Assembly (NCBI GenBank): GCA_913060695.1
Contig: CAJXUA010000020.1
Location: 1 to 64,000 of the forward strand
Direction: 5' to 3'
From: an uncultured Gammaproteobacteria bacterium
Lineage (GTDB): Bacteria; Pseudomonadota; Gammaproteobacteria; Pseudomonadales; Pseudohongiellaceae
DNA length: 64,000 bases
A program made the translations under genes and the position numbers. Of the stretch, positions 1-9,224 are shown piece after piece (the stretch's first letter is position 1; each line of letters opens with the position of its first letter). The notes under the pieces are model-generated. The model searched no databases and was not told the DNA's origin. It worked only from the letters and a program-made list of their open reading frames with translations.

Positions 1-23
1 CCTGGACGGCGCACGTCAAGCCT

Positions 24-37
24 GCACATGGATGTGC
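24..37. repeat. Short hairpin with CATGGATG centre at window edge
   Basis: The arms GCACAT and ATGTGC flank a GG loop, in a GC-rich stretch with no gene downstream of the yciO stop. The CATGGATG centre is the same as in the inner hairpin of the larger palindromic element at 22331-22496, but the flanking stem bases differ and still pair. It may be part of another copy of that repeat family, cut off by the window edge. The relationship is inferred from this short motif only. Confidence 0.35.
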
Positions 38-128
38 GCAGTTTGGCGGTTCCAGCAATCCCAATCCCCCCTCGTGGCTCGAATAACGAAGTACCTAAGG
101 GATGATTTGGTTTGCCAAAGCTATGGGT

Positions 129-749
129 TTACTCAAACGGGCTTGGGTCGCCTTTGCCTACGCGGACTACTTGGGCGCTTCCGTCCATTAGGTCGATTAC
201 GGTGGTGGCTTCTATGCCGCAGGAGCCGCTCTCTATGATTAGGTCCACTAGGTTTCCTACTCGATCCTCGATGTCGTAGATCTCTGATAGTGGTAGGTCG
301 TCGCCCGGGAGAATCAAGCTCGTGCTCATGATTGGCTCGCCCAGCTCTGCGATTAGTGCTTGCGCCACCACACTGTCCGGAACTCGTAGTCCAATGGTCT
401 TGCGCTTCGGGTGCATTAGGCGACGCGGCACTTCTGGCGTTGCAGACAGGATGAATGTGTACGGGCCTGGCGTGTAGGCTTTTAGCAATCGGTATGCGCT
501 ATTGGGCACTTTCGCATAGGTCGCAATGGCCGATAAATCTGCGCACACCAGCGTGAAATTGTGCTTGTCGTCTAGCTGACGAATGCGCCGGATGCGCTCC
601 AAAGCCCCCTTATCCCCGATATGACAACCAAGGGCATAAGTCGAATCGGTTGGGTAGACGATGACCCCGCCATCAAGCAACACCTTAGCCGCCTGCTTGA
701 TGAGTCGTGGCTCTGGATTAACTGCGTGTATCTCGAGTGTTTGCGCCAT
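129..749 (-). CDS. yciO: YciO/Sua5-family (threonylcarbamoyl-AMP synthase-like) protein
   Basis: A 206-residue single-domain protein of the Sua5/YciO/YrdC fold. The hallmark YPTDSTYALGC is at residues 32-42, followed by an RRIRQLDDKHNF stretch and an IGLRVPD segment, all conserved in the nucleotide-binding cleft. TsaC/Sua5 members make threonylcarbamoyl-AMP for the t6A37 modification of ANN-decoding tRNAs. The YciO branch has the same fold but its in vivo role is less certain. The length and the lack of a C-terminal Sua5 domain fit YciO, so the catalytic claim is tentative. It is transcribed leftwards, divergent from the YciI-like gene at 893, so the 750-892 gap should hold both promoters. 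Confidence 0.85.
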   Translation of the reverse strand: MAQTLEIHAVNPEPRLIKQAAKVLLDGGVIVYPTDSTYALGCHIGDKGALERIRRIRQLDDKHNFTLVCADLSAIATYAKVPNSAYRLLKAYTPGPYTFILSATPEVPRRLMHPKRKTIGLRVPDSVVAQALIAELGEPIMSTSLILPGDDLPLSEIYDIEDRVGNLVDLIIESGSCGIEATTVIDLMDGSAQVVRVGKGDPSPFE

Positions 750-892
750 GATATTTCAATATTTCCTAACAAGTTACAGACGCTTGCCAAAGTCTTCAGG
801 GTGGCTCGCGGGCGAACAATAACAGACTGCTAAAGACAAATCGATTATGATTACGACCTGTTATTAGTAAAGCTTACGAGAGGACAAACCCC

Positions 893-1192
893 ATGCTCTA
901 CGCCATTATCTCCGAGGACGTACCCAACAGCCTACCTCTGCGCATGCAGGCCAGACCCGCCCATCTTGCGAGGCTGCAAGATATGCACGCAGCCAAGCGC
1001 ATCGTAATTGCCGGGCCCCACCCCGCTATAGATTCAGAGGACCCGGGCGAAGCAGGCTTCACTGGCAGCTTAATTATTGCGGAGTTTGAATCACTAGAGG
1101 CGGCGCGCACTTGGGCCGATGCCGACCCTTACGTAGCCGCGGGCGTCTACAGCAAAGTCACCGTAAAGCCCTTCAAGAAGGTGCTACCCTAA
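893..1192 (+). CDS. YciI-like family protein
   Basis: A 99-residue protein with the compact ferredoxin-like fold of the YciI family. It has an N-terminal beta strand (LYAIISED), a conserved RPAHLARL segment with the family His, a central IAGPHP turn, an [15 protein letters not shown] region and a strand-rich C-terminus. Biochemical roles in the family are poorly defined; some members are dehydrochlorinase-like enzymes or fused domains. The ATG at 893 is supported by a GAGAGGA Shine-Dalgarno at 878-884. It stands alone on the + strand and converges with the cyclophilin gene, whose stop lies eight bases downstream. Confidence 0.85.
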   Translation: MLYAIISEDVPNSLPLRMQARPAHLARLQDMHAAKRIVIAGPHPAIDSEDPGEAGFTGSLIIAEFESLEAARTWADADPYVAAGVYSKVTVKPFKKVLP

Positions 1193-1200
1193 ATACTCCG

Positions 1201-1803
1201 CTAAGGCACAACAGGACGCAGGTCTGGAAAACCCTCATCGAGGATGGCATTCCACTTATCTAAATCTGCCTTCTTGCGTGCCTTGAGCGCGCTAGTGTCA
1301 CCCGTGATCGTGATGCTGCGAATCACATCCCCTTTCGTGATCTTATACACCGTTTCTAGTCCACTGCTGATTCGACCAAACACCGAATGCTTGCCGTCCA
1401 GATGCGGGGTTGGCACTAGGGTCAGGAAGAACTGGCTGCCATCGGTACCCAAGCCACTGTTAGCCATAGACAAGGTGCCTGGGCGCGTATGCTTAAGTAG
1501 CATCTCGCCAGTGAACTGATAGCCCGGCCCGCCGGAACCATCGCCACGGGGATCGCCGCCTTGAATGACGAAGTTACGCTCCACTCGGTGAAAGTTAAGC
1601 CCATCGTAGAAACCACGCTCGGCCAAGTTCACGAAGTTCGCCACAGAGGTTGGGGCAGCCCTCTCGCTCAGCTCAATCTCGATCACCCCTTTATCAGTGA
1701 CAATCGACGCCTTCAACTCCTGTGCACTCGCACCCTGTATAGCGAACGAGGTCGTCATTATTAGCAGCGCCACGCGCCACACAAACCGTTCTAAACCCTT
1801 CAT
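1201..1803 (-). CDS. ppiA: Periplasmic cyclophilin-type peptidyl-prolyl isomerase
   Basis: A 200-residue protein with an N-terminal signal peptide (basic start, hydrophobic LLIMTTSFAIQGASA, likely cut near residue 27) and one cyclophilin domain. Visible catalytic-core motifs are FHRVERNFVIQGGDP, SQFFLTL and HLDGKHSVFG; the Arg and Gln-Phe-Phe triad of active cyclophilins is present. It should catalyse cis-trans isomerisation of Xaa-Pro bonds in exported proteins. Its ATG overlaps the stop of xthA by four bases (ATGA), so the two genes are translationally coupled. The symbol ppiA rests on the predicted periplasmic location; cytoplasmic PpiB lacks a signal peptide. Confidence 0.9.
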   Translation of the reverse strand: MKGLERFVWRVALLIMTTSFAIQGASAQELKASIVTDKGVIEIELSERAAPTSVANFVNLAERGFYDGLNFHRVERNFVIQGGDPRGDGSGGPGYQFTGEMLLKHTRPGTLSMANSGLGTDGSQFFLTLVPTPHLDGKHSVFGRISSGLETVYKITKGDVIRSITITGDTSALKARKKADLDKWNAILDEGFPDLRPVVP

Positions 1804-2573
1804 AATTTCATCCCGTATTGCAATATTACCGGCGCATGATCCGAGAACGACTGCTCCGTATAGATTTCTGCCGCTTCAACTTTTTCAGCTAAGGCGGGCG
1901 TGATCACATGATAGTCCAGACGCCAACCGACATTCTTTGCGCGCGCCTGTCCGCGTGCCGACCACCAACTGTATTGTTCAGCCTCTTTATTCACGAGACG
2001 AAAACCATCGACGAAACCCACCTCGTCGTAGAGTGTGTCGAGCCAGCCACGCTCCTCAGGCAAGAAGCCCGAGTTCTTCTGGTTCGGCTTCCAATTCTTT
2101 AAGTCGATCTCTTTATGGCAGATATTCCAATCGCCGCAAACTATATAGTCGCGCCCATCTTCGCTCAGCCCCTTCATATGCGCCATGAACTCTTCCATGA
2201 ACGCGAACTTGCGCTGCTGCCTCTCTTCCCCACTGGAGCCCGAGGGCAGATAGAGCGAGGCCACACTTAGATTGCCGAAGTCGGCCTGAATATAGCGCCC
2301 CTCCTCGTCGGCCAGTGAAAACCCCAAACCTTTAGTCACGCGGTCCGGCTTTACCCGACTATACAGGGCAGTGCCCGAGTAACCTTTTTTCACTGCGTCG
2401 AAATAATAGCAATGGAAACCAGCGGGAGAAAACATCTCGTCGCCCAATTGATCGATCTGCGCCTTAGTCTCTTGCAGGCACACCACGTCCACATCGCAGG
2501 TCTTGAGCCAATCGAAGAAGCCCTTCTTCGCCGCGGCGCGGATGCCATTACAATTTAAGGTCATGATTCGCAT
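1800..2573 (-). CDS. xthA: Exodeoxyribonuclease III
   Basis: A 257-residue member of the endonuclease/exonuclease/phosphatase fold and a full-length ExoIII. Catalytic motifs are visible: LNCNGIRAA at the N-terminus, LQETK with the Mg-binding Glu, CGDWNICHKEIDLKN with the active-site Asp and Asn, and SDHAPV with the catalytic His at the C-terminus. It cleaves abasic sites and degrades 3' ends of duplex DNA in base-excision repair. It lies 45 bp downstream of the hemD-like gene, same strand, and its end overlaps the cyclophilin start, suggesting a small leftward operon. Confidence 0.95.
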   Translation of the reverse strand: MRIMTLNCNGIRAAAKKGFFDWLKTCDVDVVCLQETKAQIDQLGDEMFSPAGFHCYYFDAVKKGYSGTALYSRVKPDRVTKGLGFSLADEEGRYIQADFGNLSVASLYLPSGSSGEERQQRKFAFMEEFMAHMKGLSEDGRDYIVCGDWNICHKEIDLKNWKPNQKNSGFLPEERGWLDTLYDEVGFVDGFRLVNKEAEQYSWWSARGQARAKNVGWRLDYHVITPALAEKVEAAEIYTEQSFSDHAPVILQYGMKL

Positions 2574-2618
2574 AAGTCTTGTCCTTCCTCAGTAGCGCTT
2601 AACACTCCTAGGATTATC

Positions 2619-3470
2619 CTAGGGATTACTGCGGCGCACGAGTTTTACCAACTCGGTCACCATGGGTTTCATGAAAAACAGCGATTCCGGCATAACCGCG
2701 ATCTCGACACCAGCCTCGCGCAGCTGCGCAGCAACAACAGGACCTATGGCGGCCACATGGACTCGCGTCAAGCCTTCGTGCAACTGGGCTACTTTATCGT
2801 GACGCTTCGCGACATCTAGAAGGCGCGCGTACTGCGGTTGACTAGTAAAGGTCATCATCGTGATTTCACCGCGCGCCAGCGCCTCTATAAGCTCAAGCAC
2901 CTTGTCCTCATCGGCCCGTGGGGCATAGATATAGGGAGCAACTGGTATCCCGATGGCCGCGCGCCCCTGCAAATAGTTCATCAGGAGCAGGTTCGGCTCC
3001 TCGCCATAGAGTTGCACCGCGACGCGTTTACCGCCTAAGGCTAGCTCTTCCAGCGCCTCGATGATGCCTGGCGTGGTCGGAGCCTTGCCCAACATATCCG
3101 GCTTAAGCCCAATCTCTTTGAGCGCACGGCCGGGCTTCGGACCGCGGCAGATCTTGCAAACTTTAGTCAAGGCATCGATAAATGCTGCCTCACAATCGGC
3201 ACGCTGCGCGAAGCCTAACAGGCGTCGCAAGCCCTCTCCGGTCAGAACGATCAAATAGTCGGGCGGGCTAGCAATAAAGTTGCGCAGCCATGCCTCTATC
3301 GGCTGCGCGTCGGGCGCATCGAGAATAGAGACTAGGGGCACGCGGCGCACTGTTGCGCCGCGATTAGTCAGAAGTTCCACCAGAATATCCAGCTGCCTAG
3401 TCTCGGGAACCGCCACTACTTGCCCACTCAGAACAGTTGCCGAGTCTTGTTCGCCTTGCTCAATATCCAT
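2619..3470 (-). CDS. hemD: Uroporphyrinogen-III synthase (HemD-family), orphan
   Basis: A 283-residue HemD-domain protein with the bilobal pattern: an N-terminal half with LVELLTNRGATVRRVPLVSI, a middle LTGEGLRRLL and VCKICRGPKPGRAL linker, and a C-terminal half ending ITMMTFTSQPQYARLL...HVAAIGPVVAAQLREAGVE. The family cyclises hydroxymethylbilane to uroporphyrinogen III for heme and siroheme. hemC, hemX and hemY, its usual neighbours, are not here; the gene lies between xthA and the molybdopterin genes. It could be a second, siroheme-dedicated copy rather than the main hemD. The ATG is preceded by an AAGGGCG Shine-Dalgarno. Confidence 0.85.
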   Translation of the reverse strand: MDIEQGEQDSATVLSGQVVAVPETRQLDILVELLTNRGATVRRVPLVSILDAPDAQPIEAWLRNFIASPPDYLIVLTGEGLRRLLGFAQRADCEAAFIDALTKVCKICRGPKPGRALKEIGLKPDMLGKAPTTPGIIEALEELALGGKRVAVQLYGEEPNLLLMNYLQGRAAIGIPVAPYIYAPRADEDKVLELIEALARGEITMMTFTSQPQYARLLDVAKRHDKVAQLHEGLTRVHVAAIGPVVAAQLREAGVEIAVMPESLFFMKPMVTELVKLVRRSNP

Positions 3471-3585
3471 GAAATCGCCCTTTTGATGCCGTCTATTAAA
3501 TGTGCGACGAACAGCACACTTGTTACGTTAAATCACACTAGAAATATTTGTTACCTATACCCACAAATGTGTTACCATACGCCCC

Positions 3586-3609
3586 GTTACTGAGATAGAG
3601 AACAGTAAC
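3586..3609. promoter_or_regulatory. GTTAC-rich inverted repeat before the 33-aa peptide gene
   Basis: GTTACTG at 3586-3592 and CAGTAAC at 3603-3609 form a perfect 7-bp inverted repeat with a 10-base spacer. Further GTTAC words occur just upstream at 3522, 3550 and 3571. The dyad lies in the leader of the small gene starting at 3641, about 30 bases before its ATG. It could be a regulator site or a leader hairpin; no known operator consensus was recognised. Confidence 0.4.
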
Positions 3610-3640
3610 ATTAACCCAAAACCTTACAAGGAGCTTAAAA

Positions 3641-3742
3641 ATGAGCGAAGTATTCATCAATGCACGTGCAGTCCTAGTTTCAGTCGCAGTAGTTGCAGCA
3701 GCCGTTGCGGTACCAGTATTGACGATGATTGCGACTGCGTAA
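3641..3742 (+). CDS. 33-residue hydrophobic single-span peptide
   Basis: A short open frame of 33 codons. It begins with the polar stretch MSEVFINAR, then about 22 hydrophobic residues rich in Ala and Val (AVLVSVAVVAAAVAVPVLTM), and ends IATA. It looks like a single transmembrane span. Support for expression is strong for its size: a near-perfect AAGGAG Shine-Dalgarno at 3628-3633, seven bases before the ATG, and a terminator-like hairpin at 3830-3886 on the same strand. The gene sits alone between the divergent hemD-like gene and the convergent moaB. I do not recognise the family. It could be a small membrane stress protein or regulator; a type I toxin peptide is possible but unsupported. 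Confidence 0.6.
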   Translation: MSEVFINARAVLVSVAVVAAAVAVPVLTMIATA

Positions 3743-3829
3743 TTCAGGTCGTTCTACGGGGTTTACCCCCATTAACCGACCAGGGAAACGCATATGCTAT
3801 TAAACCAGAACAGCTATCCCGTAATAACT

Positions 3830-3886
3830 AAACCCGCCGTACAAGTGTGACTACCTAGTCTTACTTTTACGACGGGTTTTTGTTTT
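3830..3886 (+). terminator. Rho-independent terminator after the 33-aa gene
   Basis: AAACCCGCCGTA pairs with TACGACGGGTTT (12 positions, one C-A mismatch) around a 32-base loop, and the right arm runs into TTTTTGTTTT. The T-rich tract follows the stem on the + strand, so it serves the small gene at 3641 and separates it from the convergent moaB. Confidence 0.65.
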
Positions 3887-3937
3887 AGACCGATCCGCCC
3901 CACCCCCGCTTAGATCAATCCCTTCTTTTTCAAACAC

Positions 3938-4465
3938 TTAGACTTTCTTTAGCTTGTCCACAAAATTACATGGCTTGTGCCGGCTATCCAATTGCTGCGC
4001 CACTATGCCCTCCCATGCCGTCTTACAGGCACCCGGAGAACCAGGCATGCAGAACACGATAGTGCCATTCGACAAACCCGCAAACGCACGGGATTGAATC
4101 GTCGAACAGCCGATCTCCGCGTGGGACAAGGCACGAAACAACTCCCCGAAACCCTCAATGTGCATATCCAACAATGGCGTTACGGCAGTAACGGTATTGT
4201 CTCGGAACGTAAAACCGGTACCACCAGTGAGTAACACTGCCTGCACGGCATCGTCCGCAATATGAGTCGCGACCACCGCGCGTAACTTATAGGTATCGTC
4301 CTTGACGATGCGCTTCTCTACTAGGGTGTGGCCCGCTGCAGTAACGGCATCTACGAGGTAAGTGCCGGACTTATCAGTCTCCTCGGTGCGAGTATCGGAG
4401 ACGGTCACGACAGCGATGCGCAAAGGGGTGAATGTGGCGTGTTTATCGGCGTGTGTATTAGACAT
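3938..4465 (-). CDS. moaB: Molybdenum cofactor biosynthesis protein MoaB
   Basis: A 175-residue MogA/MoaB-fold protein. It shows the N-terminal VVTVSDTRTEETDKSG motif, the LLTGGTGFTFRD nucleotide-binding loop and the C-terminal FCMPGSPGACKTAWEGI segment. The family adenylylates molybdopterin, or is a MogA paralogue, in molybdenum cofactor assembly in the cytoplasm. It lies 92 bp downstream of moaA on the same strand, so the two probably share a transcript. moaC, moaD and moaE are not in this window. MogA is the alternative; the short length and pairing with moaA favour MoaB. Confidence 0.92.
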   Translation of the reverse strand: MSNTHADKHATFTPLRIAVVTVSDTRTEETDKSGTYLVDAVTAAGHTLVEKRIVKDDTYKLRAVVATHIADDAVQAVLLTGGTGFTFRDNTVTAVTPLLDMHIEGFGELFRALSHAEIGCSTIQSRAFAGLSNGTIVFCMPGSPGACKTAWEGIVAQQLDSRHKPCNFVDKLKKV

Positions 4466-4557
4466 TATCTTCTCTTTGAGTACGCAAGGGGATGAGCCGC
4501 ACCAAGCCTTAGAGTCGCTCGGTGCTAGCTAGCAAATAATGGGAATTGTAGCGGAGA

Positions 4558-5568
4558 TCAGCCGCCAGTCATATTCATCAGGCGAACTGGCTGTTCGTGT
4601 TCTTTATCGTAGAAATAATGACGCTCGGGCTTCAATGCCATCGACGCAACTATCGCCTTCTTCAGGGCAACGATATCGCCGCCACTGTCACGCATTACGG
4701 CCCTTAGGTCTACCGAGTGCTCGTTACCAAGGCACAGCAGAAGGCGCCCCTCTACAGTTACTCGCACGCGATTACAATCGGCACAGAAATTATGACTGAC
4801 CGGCGAGATGAAGCCGATGCGGCTACGCTTGCCCGCTACTTGGTAATAGCGCGAAGGACCTGCGGTAGTCTCGGCACTAGAGATGAGCTCATACTTAGCC
4901 GCAATTACCTCGCGCACCCAGTCATTGCTGCAGACCGTGCTCTCTCTGTCGTGATCCGAAGCGTTACCTAGAGGCATCTCTTCGATGAAGGCGATGTCCA
5001 CTTCGCGATCCAGCGCATACTCAGTCAGTGCCAAGACCTCATCGTCGTTATAGCCCTTCATGATAACGGCGTTGAGACGCAGACGCTCGAAGCCCTGCGC
5101 CCGCGCGGCATCGATGCCCGCAAGCACCTTGTCCAGCTTGCCAACGCGCGAGATGCGGTGAAAACGTTCGGCATCGAGACTATCGATACTGATGTTGATG
5201 CGATTAACACCAGCGGCATGCAATGGCGCCGCAAATTTATCCAATTGCGAGCCATTGGTCGTTAAGAGCAACTCCTTCAAGCCCTCCAACTTCCCTAGGC
5301 GCTCGATTAGCGACATCACATTATTGCGCACCAATGGCTCACCGCCGGTAAGGCGAATCTTATTGACACCAAGTTCAGTGAAGGCTTGGGCCACCAGATA
5401 GATCTCTTCCAAAGACAGCACCTGATCGCGCGGCAGGAAGGTCATGTCCTCCGTCATGCAATATACACAGCGGAAGTCACAACGATCCGTGACCGATAGC
5501 CGTATATAGTCCACGCGTCGACCGAAATCGTCGATGAGGGCATCTGGAAAAGTATCTGTGTGTGTCAT
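4558..5568 (-). CDS. moaA: GTP 3',8-cyclase MoaA
   Basis: A 336-residue radical-SAM enzyme. The N-terminal CxxxCxxC is present (RCDFRCVYC, preceded by YIRLSVTD), followed by the [10 protein letters not shown] motif for SAM binding. The second cluster is present in [10 protein letters not shown]...LLLCLG near residues 258-280. The C-terminus ends in the Gly-Gly pair (NMTGG) needed for activity. It converts GTP to 3',8-cyclo-dihydro-GTP, the first step of molybdopterin synthesis. Only 27 bp separate it from the acyl-CoA ligase stop upstream, leaving no room for a Moco riboswitch directly before the gene. Confidence 0.97.
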   Translation of the reverse strand: MTHTDTFPDALIDDFGRRVDYIRLSVTDRCDFRCVYCMTEDMTFLPRDQVLSLEEIYLVAQAFTELGVNKIRLTGGEPLVRNNVMSLIERLGKLEGLKELLLTTNGSQLDKFAAPLHAAGVNRINISIDSLDAERFHRISRVGKLDKVLAGIDAARAQGFERLRLNAVIMKGYNDDEVLALTEYALDREVDIAFIEEMPLGNASDHDRESTVCSNDWVREVIAAKYELISSAETTAGPSRYYQVAGKRSRIGFISPVSHNFCADCNRVRVTVEGRLLLCLGNEHSVDLRAVMRDSGGDIVALKKAIVASMALKPERHYFYDKEHEQPVRLMNMTGG

Positions 5569-5595
5569 TAGCGACCCGGCTCACGTTGAGCGTTA

Positions 5596-7215
5596 TTAAG
5601 TTTGGTAGTGATTCTCGTATTTAGCGCGAACTTCGGTTTTAAGCAGCTTACCCGTAGCAGTATGGGGAAGGGACTCGACAAACACAACATCGTCTGGGAG
5701 CCACCACTTTGCCACTTTGTCAGTAAGATAGGCGATTATATCCTCTTTAGTGCACGAAGACCCTTCCTTGCGCACGATCAGCAACAGTGGCCGCTCGTCC
5801 CATTTCGGGTGAGCAATACCCACCACACAGGCCTCGACTACCCCTTCATGCCCGACCGCGAAATTCTCTAGCTCAATAGAGCTGATCCATTCCCCGCCAG
5901 ACTTAATGACGTCTTTGCTGCGATCCACGATCTGCATATAGCCCATCGAGTCGATGGTGGACACATCGCCAGTGTCGAACCACCCTCCTCTGAATGCGCT
6001 GCGATCGTCGTTCTTATAGTAACCACTGGCCACCCATGGGCCTTTGACCATGAGTTTGCCGAAGGTCTTGCCGTCGTGCGGCAGCGGCTCGTCATTGTCA
6101 TCGACAATGCGCATCTCTACGCCGAACACCGCGCGGCCCTGTTTAGATTGGATGCGCATACGCGACTCTTTGTCTGCCTTCTTCAAATACGGCGTCATTG
6201 CACAAAGGCTGCCCATCGGGCTCATCTCAGTCATGCCCCAGGCATGAATCGGGAACACGTCATAGACTTCGGTGAACTTCTCCATCATGGAGCGCGGCGC
6301 TGCGGAACCCCCGATGACGACACTCTCCACAGTATCCAGATTGCCCTTCACCGACTCGATGTAATTGAGAAGACCCAGCCACACAGTAGGCACTCCCAAC
6401 AGCGCGGTGGCCTTCTCGCCATCGATCAGGCCATACAGAGATGCCCCGTCCATGCCGGCCCCCGGAAACAGGATGCTAGAGCCCGCAATCGGCGCTGCGT
6501 AAGGAATGCCCCAAGCGCACACATGGAACATCGGCACCACTGGCAATACCCGCGACATGGGGCCCAGATTCAAGGCCGATGCACGGCAAGAGGACATAGC
6601 GTGCAATACAGTCGAGCGGTGAGAATACATCACCCCTTTCGGGTTGCCCGTGGTACCTGAGGTGTAGCACAGGCCCGCGGCTAGATTCTCGTCAAACTGC
6701 GGCCATTCGAACTCACTACTCTGCTCGCTTAGCAAGTCCTCATAACACATGAGATTGGGCAGAGATGACTCCGGCATATGCGCCGCATCGGTCATCACTA
6801 TGAAGCCCTTCACTCCGCCTATCTGCGACTGCACGGCCTCTAACAAGGGCACGAAAGTTAGGTCGACGAACACCCACTCATTCTCAGCGTGATTGATGAT
6901 GTAGATAATCTGCTCTGCAAATAGCCGAGGATTAATAGTGTGGGTGACAGCGCCCATGCCAGAGATGGCATAGTAGAGTTCGAAATGACGGTAGGTATTC
7001 CAAGCGAGGGTAGCCACACGGTCGCCCTGCTCTACTCCTAGCGTGCGAAGTGCATTGGCTAATTGTTTGCTGCGCAGTAAGGCGTCGTTGTAGCCATAGC
7101 GGTGGTAACCACCCTCGACTGTATTGGTGACGATCTCCGCATCGGTGTTGTAAAGCGCCGCGTACTCGAGGATATCCGCAATATTCAACTGCTTATCCAT
7201 CATGATTCCAAACAT
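5596..7215 (-). CDS. AMP-forming long/medium-chain acyl-CoA ligase
   Basis: A 539-residue ANL-superfamily adenylating enzyme. The P-loop-like [12 protein letters not shown] is at about residues 180-191, [10 protein letters not shown] gives the A5 motif, GGWFDTGD the hinge aspartate region, and GKLLKTEVR the C-terminal catalytic lysine. It activates a carboxylate to acyl-AMP and then acyl-CoA; the sequence resembles the AlkK/fatty-acyl ligases of Pseudomonas. Substrate cannot be fixed from motifs. The ATG at 7215 has an AAGGGGG Shine-Dalgarno; a second in-frame Met pair five codons downstream is possible. It lies just upstream of moaA, but no functional link is evident. Confidence 0.9.
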   Translation of the reverse strand: MFGIMMDKQLNIADILEYAALYNTDAEIVTNTVEGGYHRYGYNDALLRSKQLANALRTLGVEQGDRVATLAWNTYRHFELYYAISGMGAVTHTINPRLFAEQIIYIINHAENEWVFVDLTFVPLLEAVQSQIGGVKGFIVMTDAAHMPESSLPNLMCYEDLLSEQSSEFEWPQFDENLAAGLCYTSGTTGNPKGVMYSHRSTVLHAMSSCRASALNLGPMSRVLPVVPMFHVCAWGIPYAAPIAGSSILFPGAGMDGASLYGLIDGEKATALLGVPTVWLGLLNYIESVKGNLDTVESVVIGGSAAPRSMMEKFTEVYDVFPIHAWGMTEMSPMGSLCAMTPYLKKADKESRMRIQSKQGRAVFGVEMRIVDDNDEPLPHDGKTFGKLMVKGPWVASGYYKNDDRSAFRGGWFDTGDVSTIDSMGYMQIVDRSKDVIKSGGEWISSIELENFAVGHEGVVEACVVGIAHPKWDERPLLLIVRKEGSSCTKEDIIAYLTDKVAKWWLPDDVVFVESLPHTATGKLLKTEVRAKYENHYQT

Positions 7216-7378
7216 ATCAGCCCCCTTTCTTGCTGTTATTTTGTTCTGATTCGCTCCCGCACACCTACATAGCTACGCAGGAACGTTGAGTTTTCGTCTG
7301 TGAAGCACTGTTTTTTCTATCGATCTCGCTATCCTGTTCCGTCCTTCGTCCGATCGAGTATATTCAATTGCGCGCCGC

Positions 7379-8617
7379 TTAAGGCACTACGTCACTGATC
7401 TCTAAGCGGATGATCGCATTCTGATTTGAATGGGCAAAGCCTTCAGTCCGATTCTGGTAATCACCGGCTTGCACATTTGCACTCCCGCTAGAGGAGGCAG
7501 TAGCCACAATATAGATCATTTCTGCCGATGAAATATTAAAGGGCCCTACCGCATCACTATTGTCCAGCGAGACGGTAGTAGGAAGGTCGCCAACCGTTAG
7601 CACCTCGGCGGCCAGTGGTTGTCCACGACCATTTAACTCGAGTGCCGAGACGAACACGCGTGTATTCGGATCTAAGTCCAAGCCCGGTGCGATTGAGACT
7701 TCTACGTCGATACGAGGACCATCGACTACGTCTTGACCATCTGTCGCCGTCATTTGCTGTTGCGCATTCGCTATCATGCCTTGCAGTAACTGCGCCTCTT
7801 GACCAGGAGGCGTCAGCTGCAACATTCTACGCCAATAGGTTATAGCCGACTGGTAGTCCGCGCGTTGCTCGGCGTCCATACCCAGTATCTGCAGAATCAA
7901 TAGTTGGTTCGGATCTAGCCTCTGGGTCTGGTCGATAATCTCTTGCACTTTCTCGGTCAGTTGCTGCTCCGCCAACATATATTCGAGGAATGCGTATTGG
8001 CTCAACACAACCACACGGTCTTGCGGCTCTTCGATATATTCGCCAGCTCGCTCCAGCGCCATAGCGGCCTGTGGAAACTGCGCTAGGTTAACTAGATTCT
8101 GGGCCATGAAATACCAGGCCCAACCATTCTCGCGATCACTCTCGATAATCTCGCCAAGGCTGAACACGAGGTCACGCGCCTCCTGAGGATCGTCCACGCT
8201 ATCCCGAGTCCGCTCGTACAATTGGGCCAGCGCCAACTCATCTTGGTAGCCCCATGTGCGATACAGGAAAATACTCAATGGCACTATGATTAGCAGCAGC
8301 ACCACAGGCACTAGTCGTGATGCGCTGCGCCAACTGCCGTCTTGTTGCTTCACTTCCGCGCTGGCCGCGGACTGAGAGTCAACATCGCTCAATAGGCTGC
8401 GCTCCAACTCATGCTGGAGTGCATCGAAATTTTCCTGCTCTAGGTTGCCTGTGGCCAAGTCGGCCTCGAGCTCTGCGATACGCTCTTTGAAGATCAGCAG
8501 ATTGGTGCGCTCTCGGCGAGCGCGGGATGAGTCACCACTCTGACTAAATTTCCAAAGTGGGATTAGAATAAATAATGCCGCTAAAATCAGCAGCGCTGCA
8601 GCGAAGTACCAGAACAA
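7379..8617 (-). CDS. ccmI: Cytochrome c maturation protein CcmI
   Basis: A 412-residue membrane-anchored TPR protein, last gene of the ccm operon. Two transmembrane helices are visible (residues 2-22 and near 103-122) flanking a cytoplasmic coiled-coil with a leucine-rich helix. TPR-like helical repeats (WAWYFMAQNLVNLAQFPQA and following) and a beta-rich C-terminal domain lie in the periplasm. CcmI chaperones apocytochrome c and hands it to the CcmF/H ligation complex. The start reads TTG with an AGGGGG upstream; it follows ccmH after a 91-bp gap, longer than the other junctions. Confidence 0.9.
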   Translation of the reverse strand: MFWYFAAALLILAALFILIPLWKFSQSGDSSRARRERTNLLIFKERIAELEADLATGNLEQENFDALQHELERSLLSDVDSQSAASAEVKQQDGSWRSASRLVPVVLLLIIVPLSIFLYRTWGYQDELALAQLYERTRDSVDDPQEARDLVFSLGEIIESDRENGWAWYFMAQNLVNLAQFPQAAMALERAGEYIEEPQDRVVVLSQYAFLEYMLAEQQLTEKVQEIIDQTQRLDPNQLLILQILGMDAEQRADYQSAITYWRRMLQLTPPGQEAQLLQGMIANAQQQMTATDGQDVVDGPRIDVEVSIAPGLDLDPNTRVFVSALELNGRGQPLAAEVLTVGDLPTTVSLDNSDAVGPFNISSAEMIYIVATASSSGSANVQAGDYQNRTEGFAHSNQNAIIRLEISDVVP

Positions 8618-8708
8618 AAGACCCCCTGAACTCGCCGGTCGGTGCGCGATACGCCTGAACCGGGATACTCAAAATGAAAGTGACGTGCGGGACAGACCGA
8701 GCCTTCGC

Positions 8709-9224
8709 TCAGTCGCGATCCTTCACTGTGTCGAGCAAATCGCGCAGGCGCTCTTGCTCATCTTTATCTAAAACGACCGCCTCTTTCTCTTGCGGCTTGG
8801 CGCGGCGCACAATTCCGAGAATCAGCCACCCCCCAATCAGGAAGAATAACAACGGGCCGAACCATAACAGGACTGTGGTTAACTGCAGCCGAGGCTTATA
8901 GAACACGAAATCGCCATAGCGATCAAACATGAACTGTTCGATCTCTTGGTCTGTCTTGCCATCGGAAATCATGAGATAAATTTCGCGGCGCAAATCCTCG
9001 GCCACACCACCATTGGAACCGGTTAGGCTGGTGTTCTGACACATAGGACAGCGGAACTCGTCGGACATCCTGCGAAAGCGTTGCTGCTGCTCTTCGGTGG
9101 CAAACTCGAAAGTATCGACGGCGGCGTGAGCGCTCATCGAAACGCCCTGCAAGCCTAAGGTTAAACCGAACAGGATTAAGAGGGACAACGCTGCGGCGCG
9201 CGCGCCGAATAATGCTTTGATCAT
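8709..9224 (-). CDS. ccmH: Cytochrome c maturation thiol reductase CcmH
   Basis: A 171-residue protein with an N-terminal signal anchor, the redox motif RCPMCQN at about residues 59-65, a helical bundle (DLRREIYLMI...FMFDRYGDFVFYKP) and one C-terminal transmembrane helix followed by a charged tail. It keeps apocytochrome CXXCH thiols reduced for heme attachment. I start it at 9224, where ATG overlaps the TGA of ccmG by one base. The frame is open 19 codons further upstream, but only inside ccmG. This is the short CcmH/CycL type; the TPR part is the separate gene ccmI. Confidence 0.94.
   Translation of the reverse strand: MIKALFGARAAALSLLILFGLTLGLQGVSMSAHAAVDTFEFATEEQQQRFRRMSDEFRCPMCQNTSLTGSNGGVAEDLRREIYLMISDGKTDQEIEQFMFDRYGDFVFYKPRLQLTTVLLWFGPLLFFLIGGWLILGIVRRAKPQEKEAVVLDKDEQERLRDLLDTVKDRD

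Noticed and set aside
6076-6660. 194-residue + strand open frame
   Set aside because: Antisense to the acyl-CoA ligase, no domain signature.
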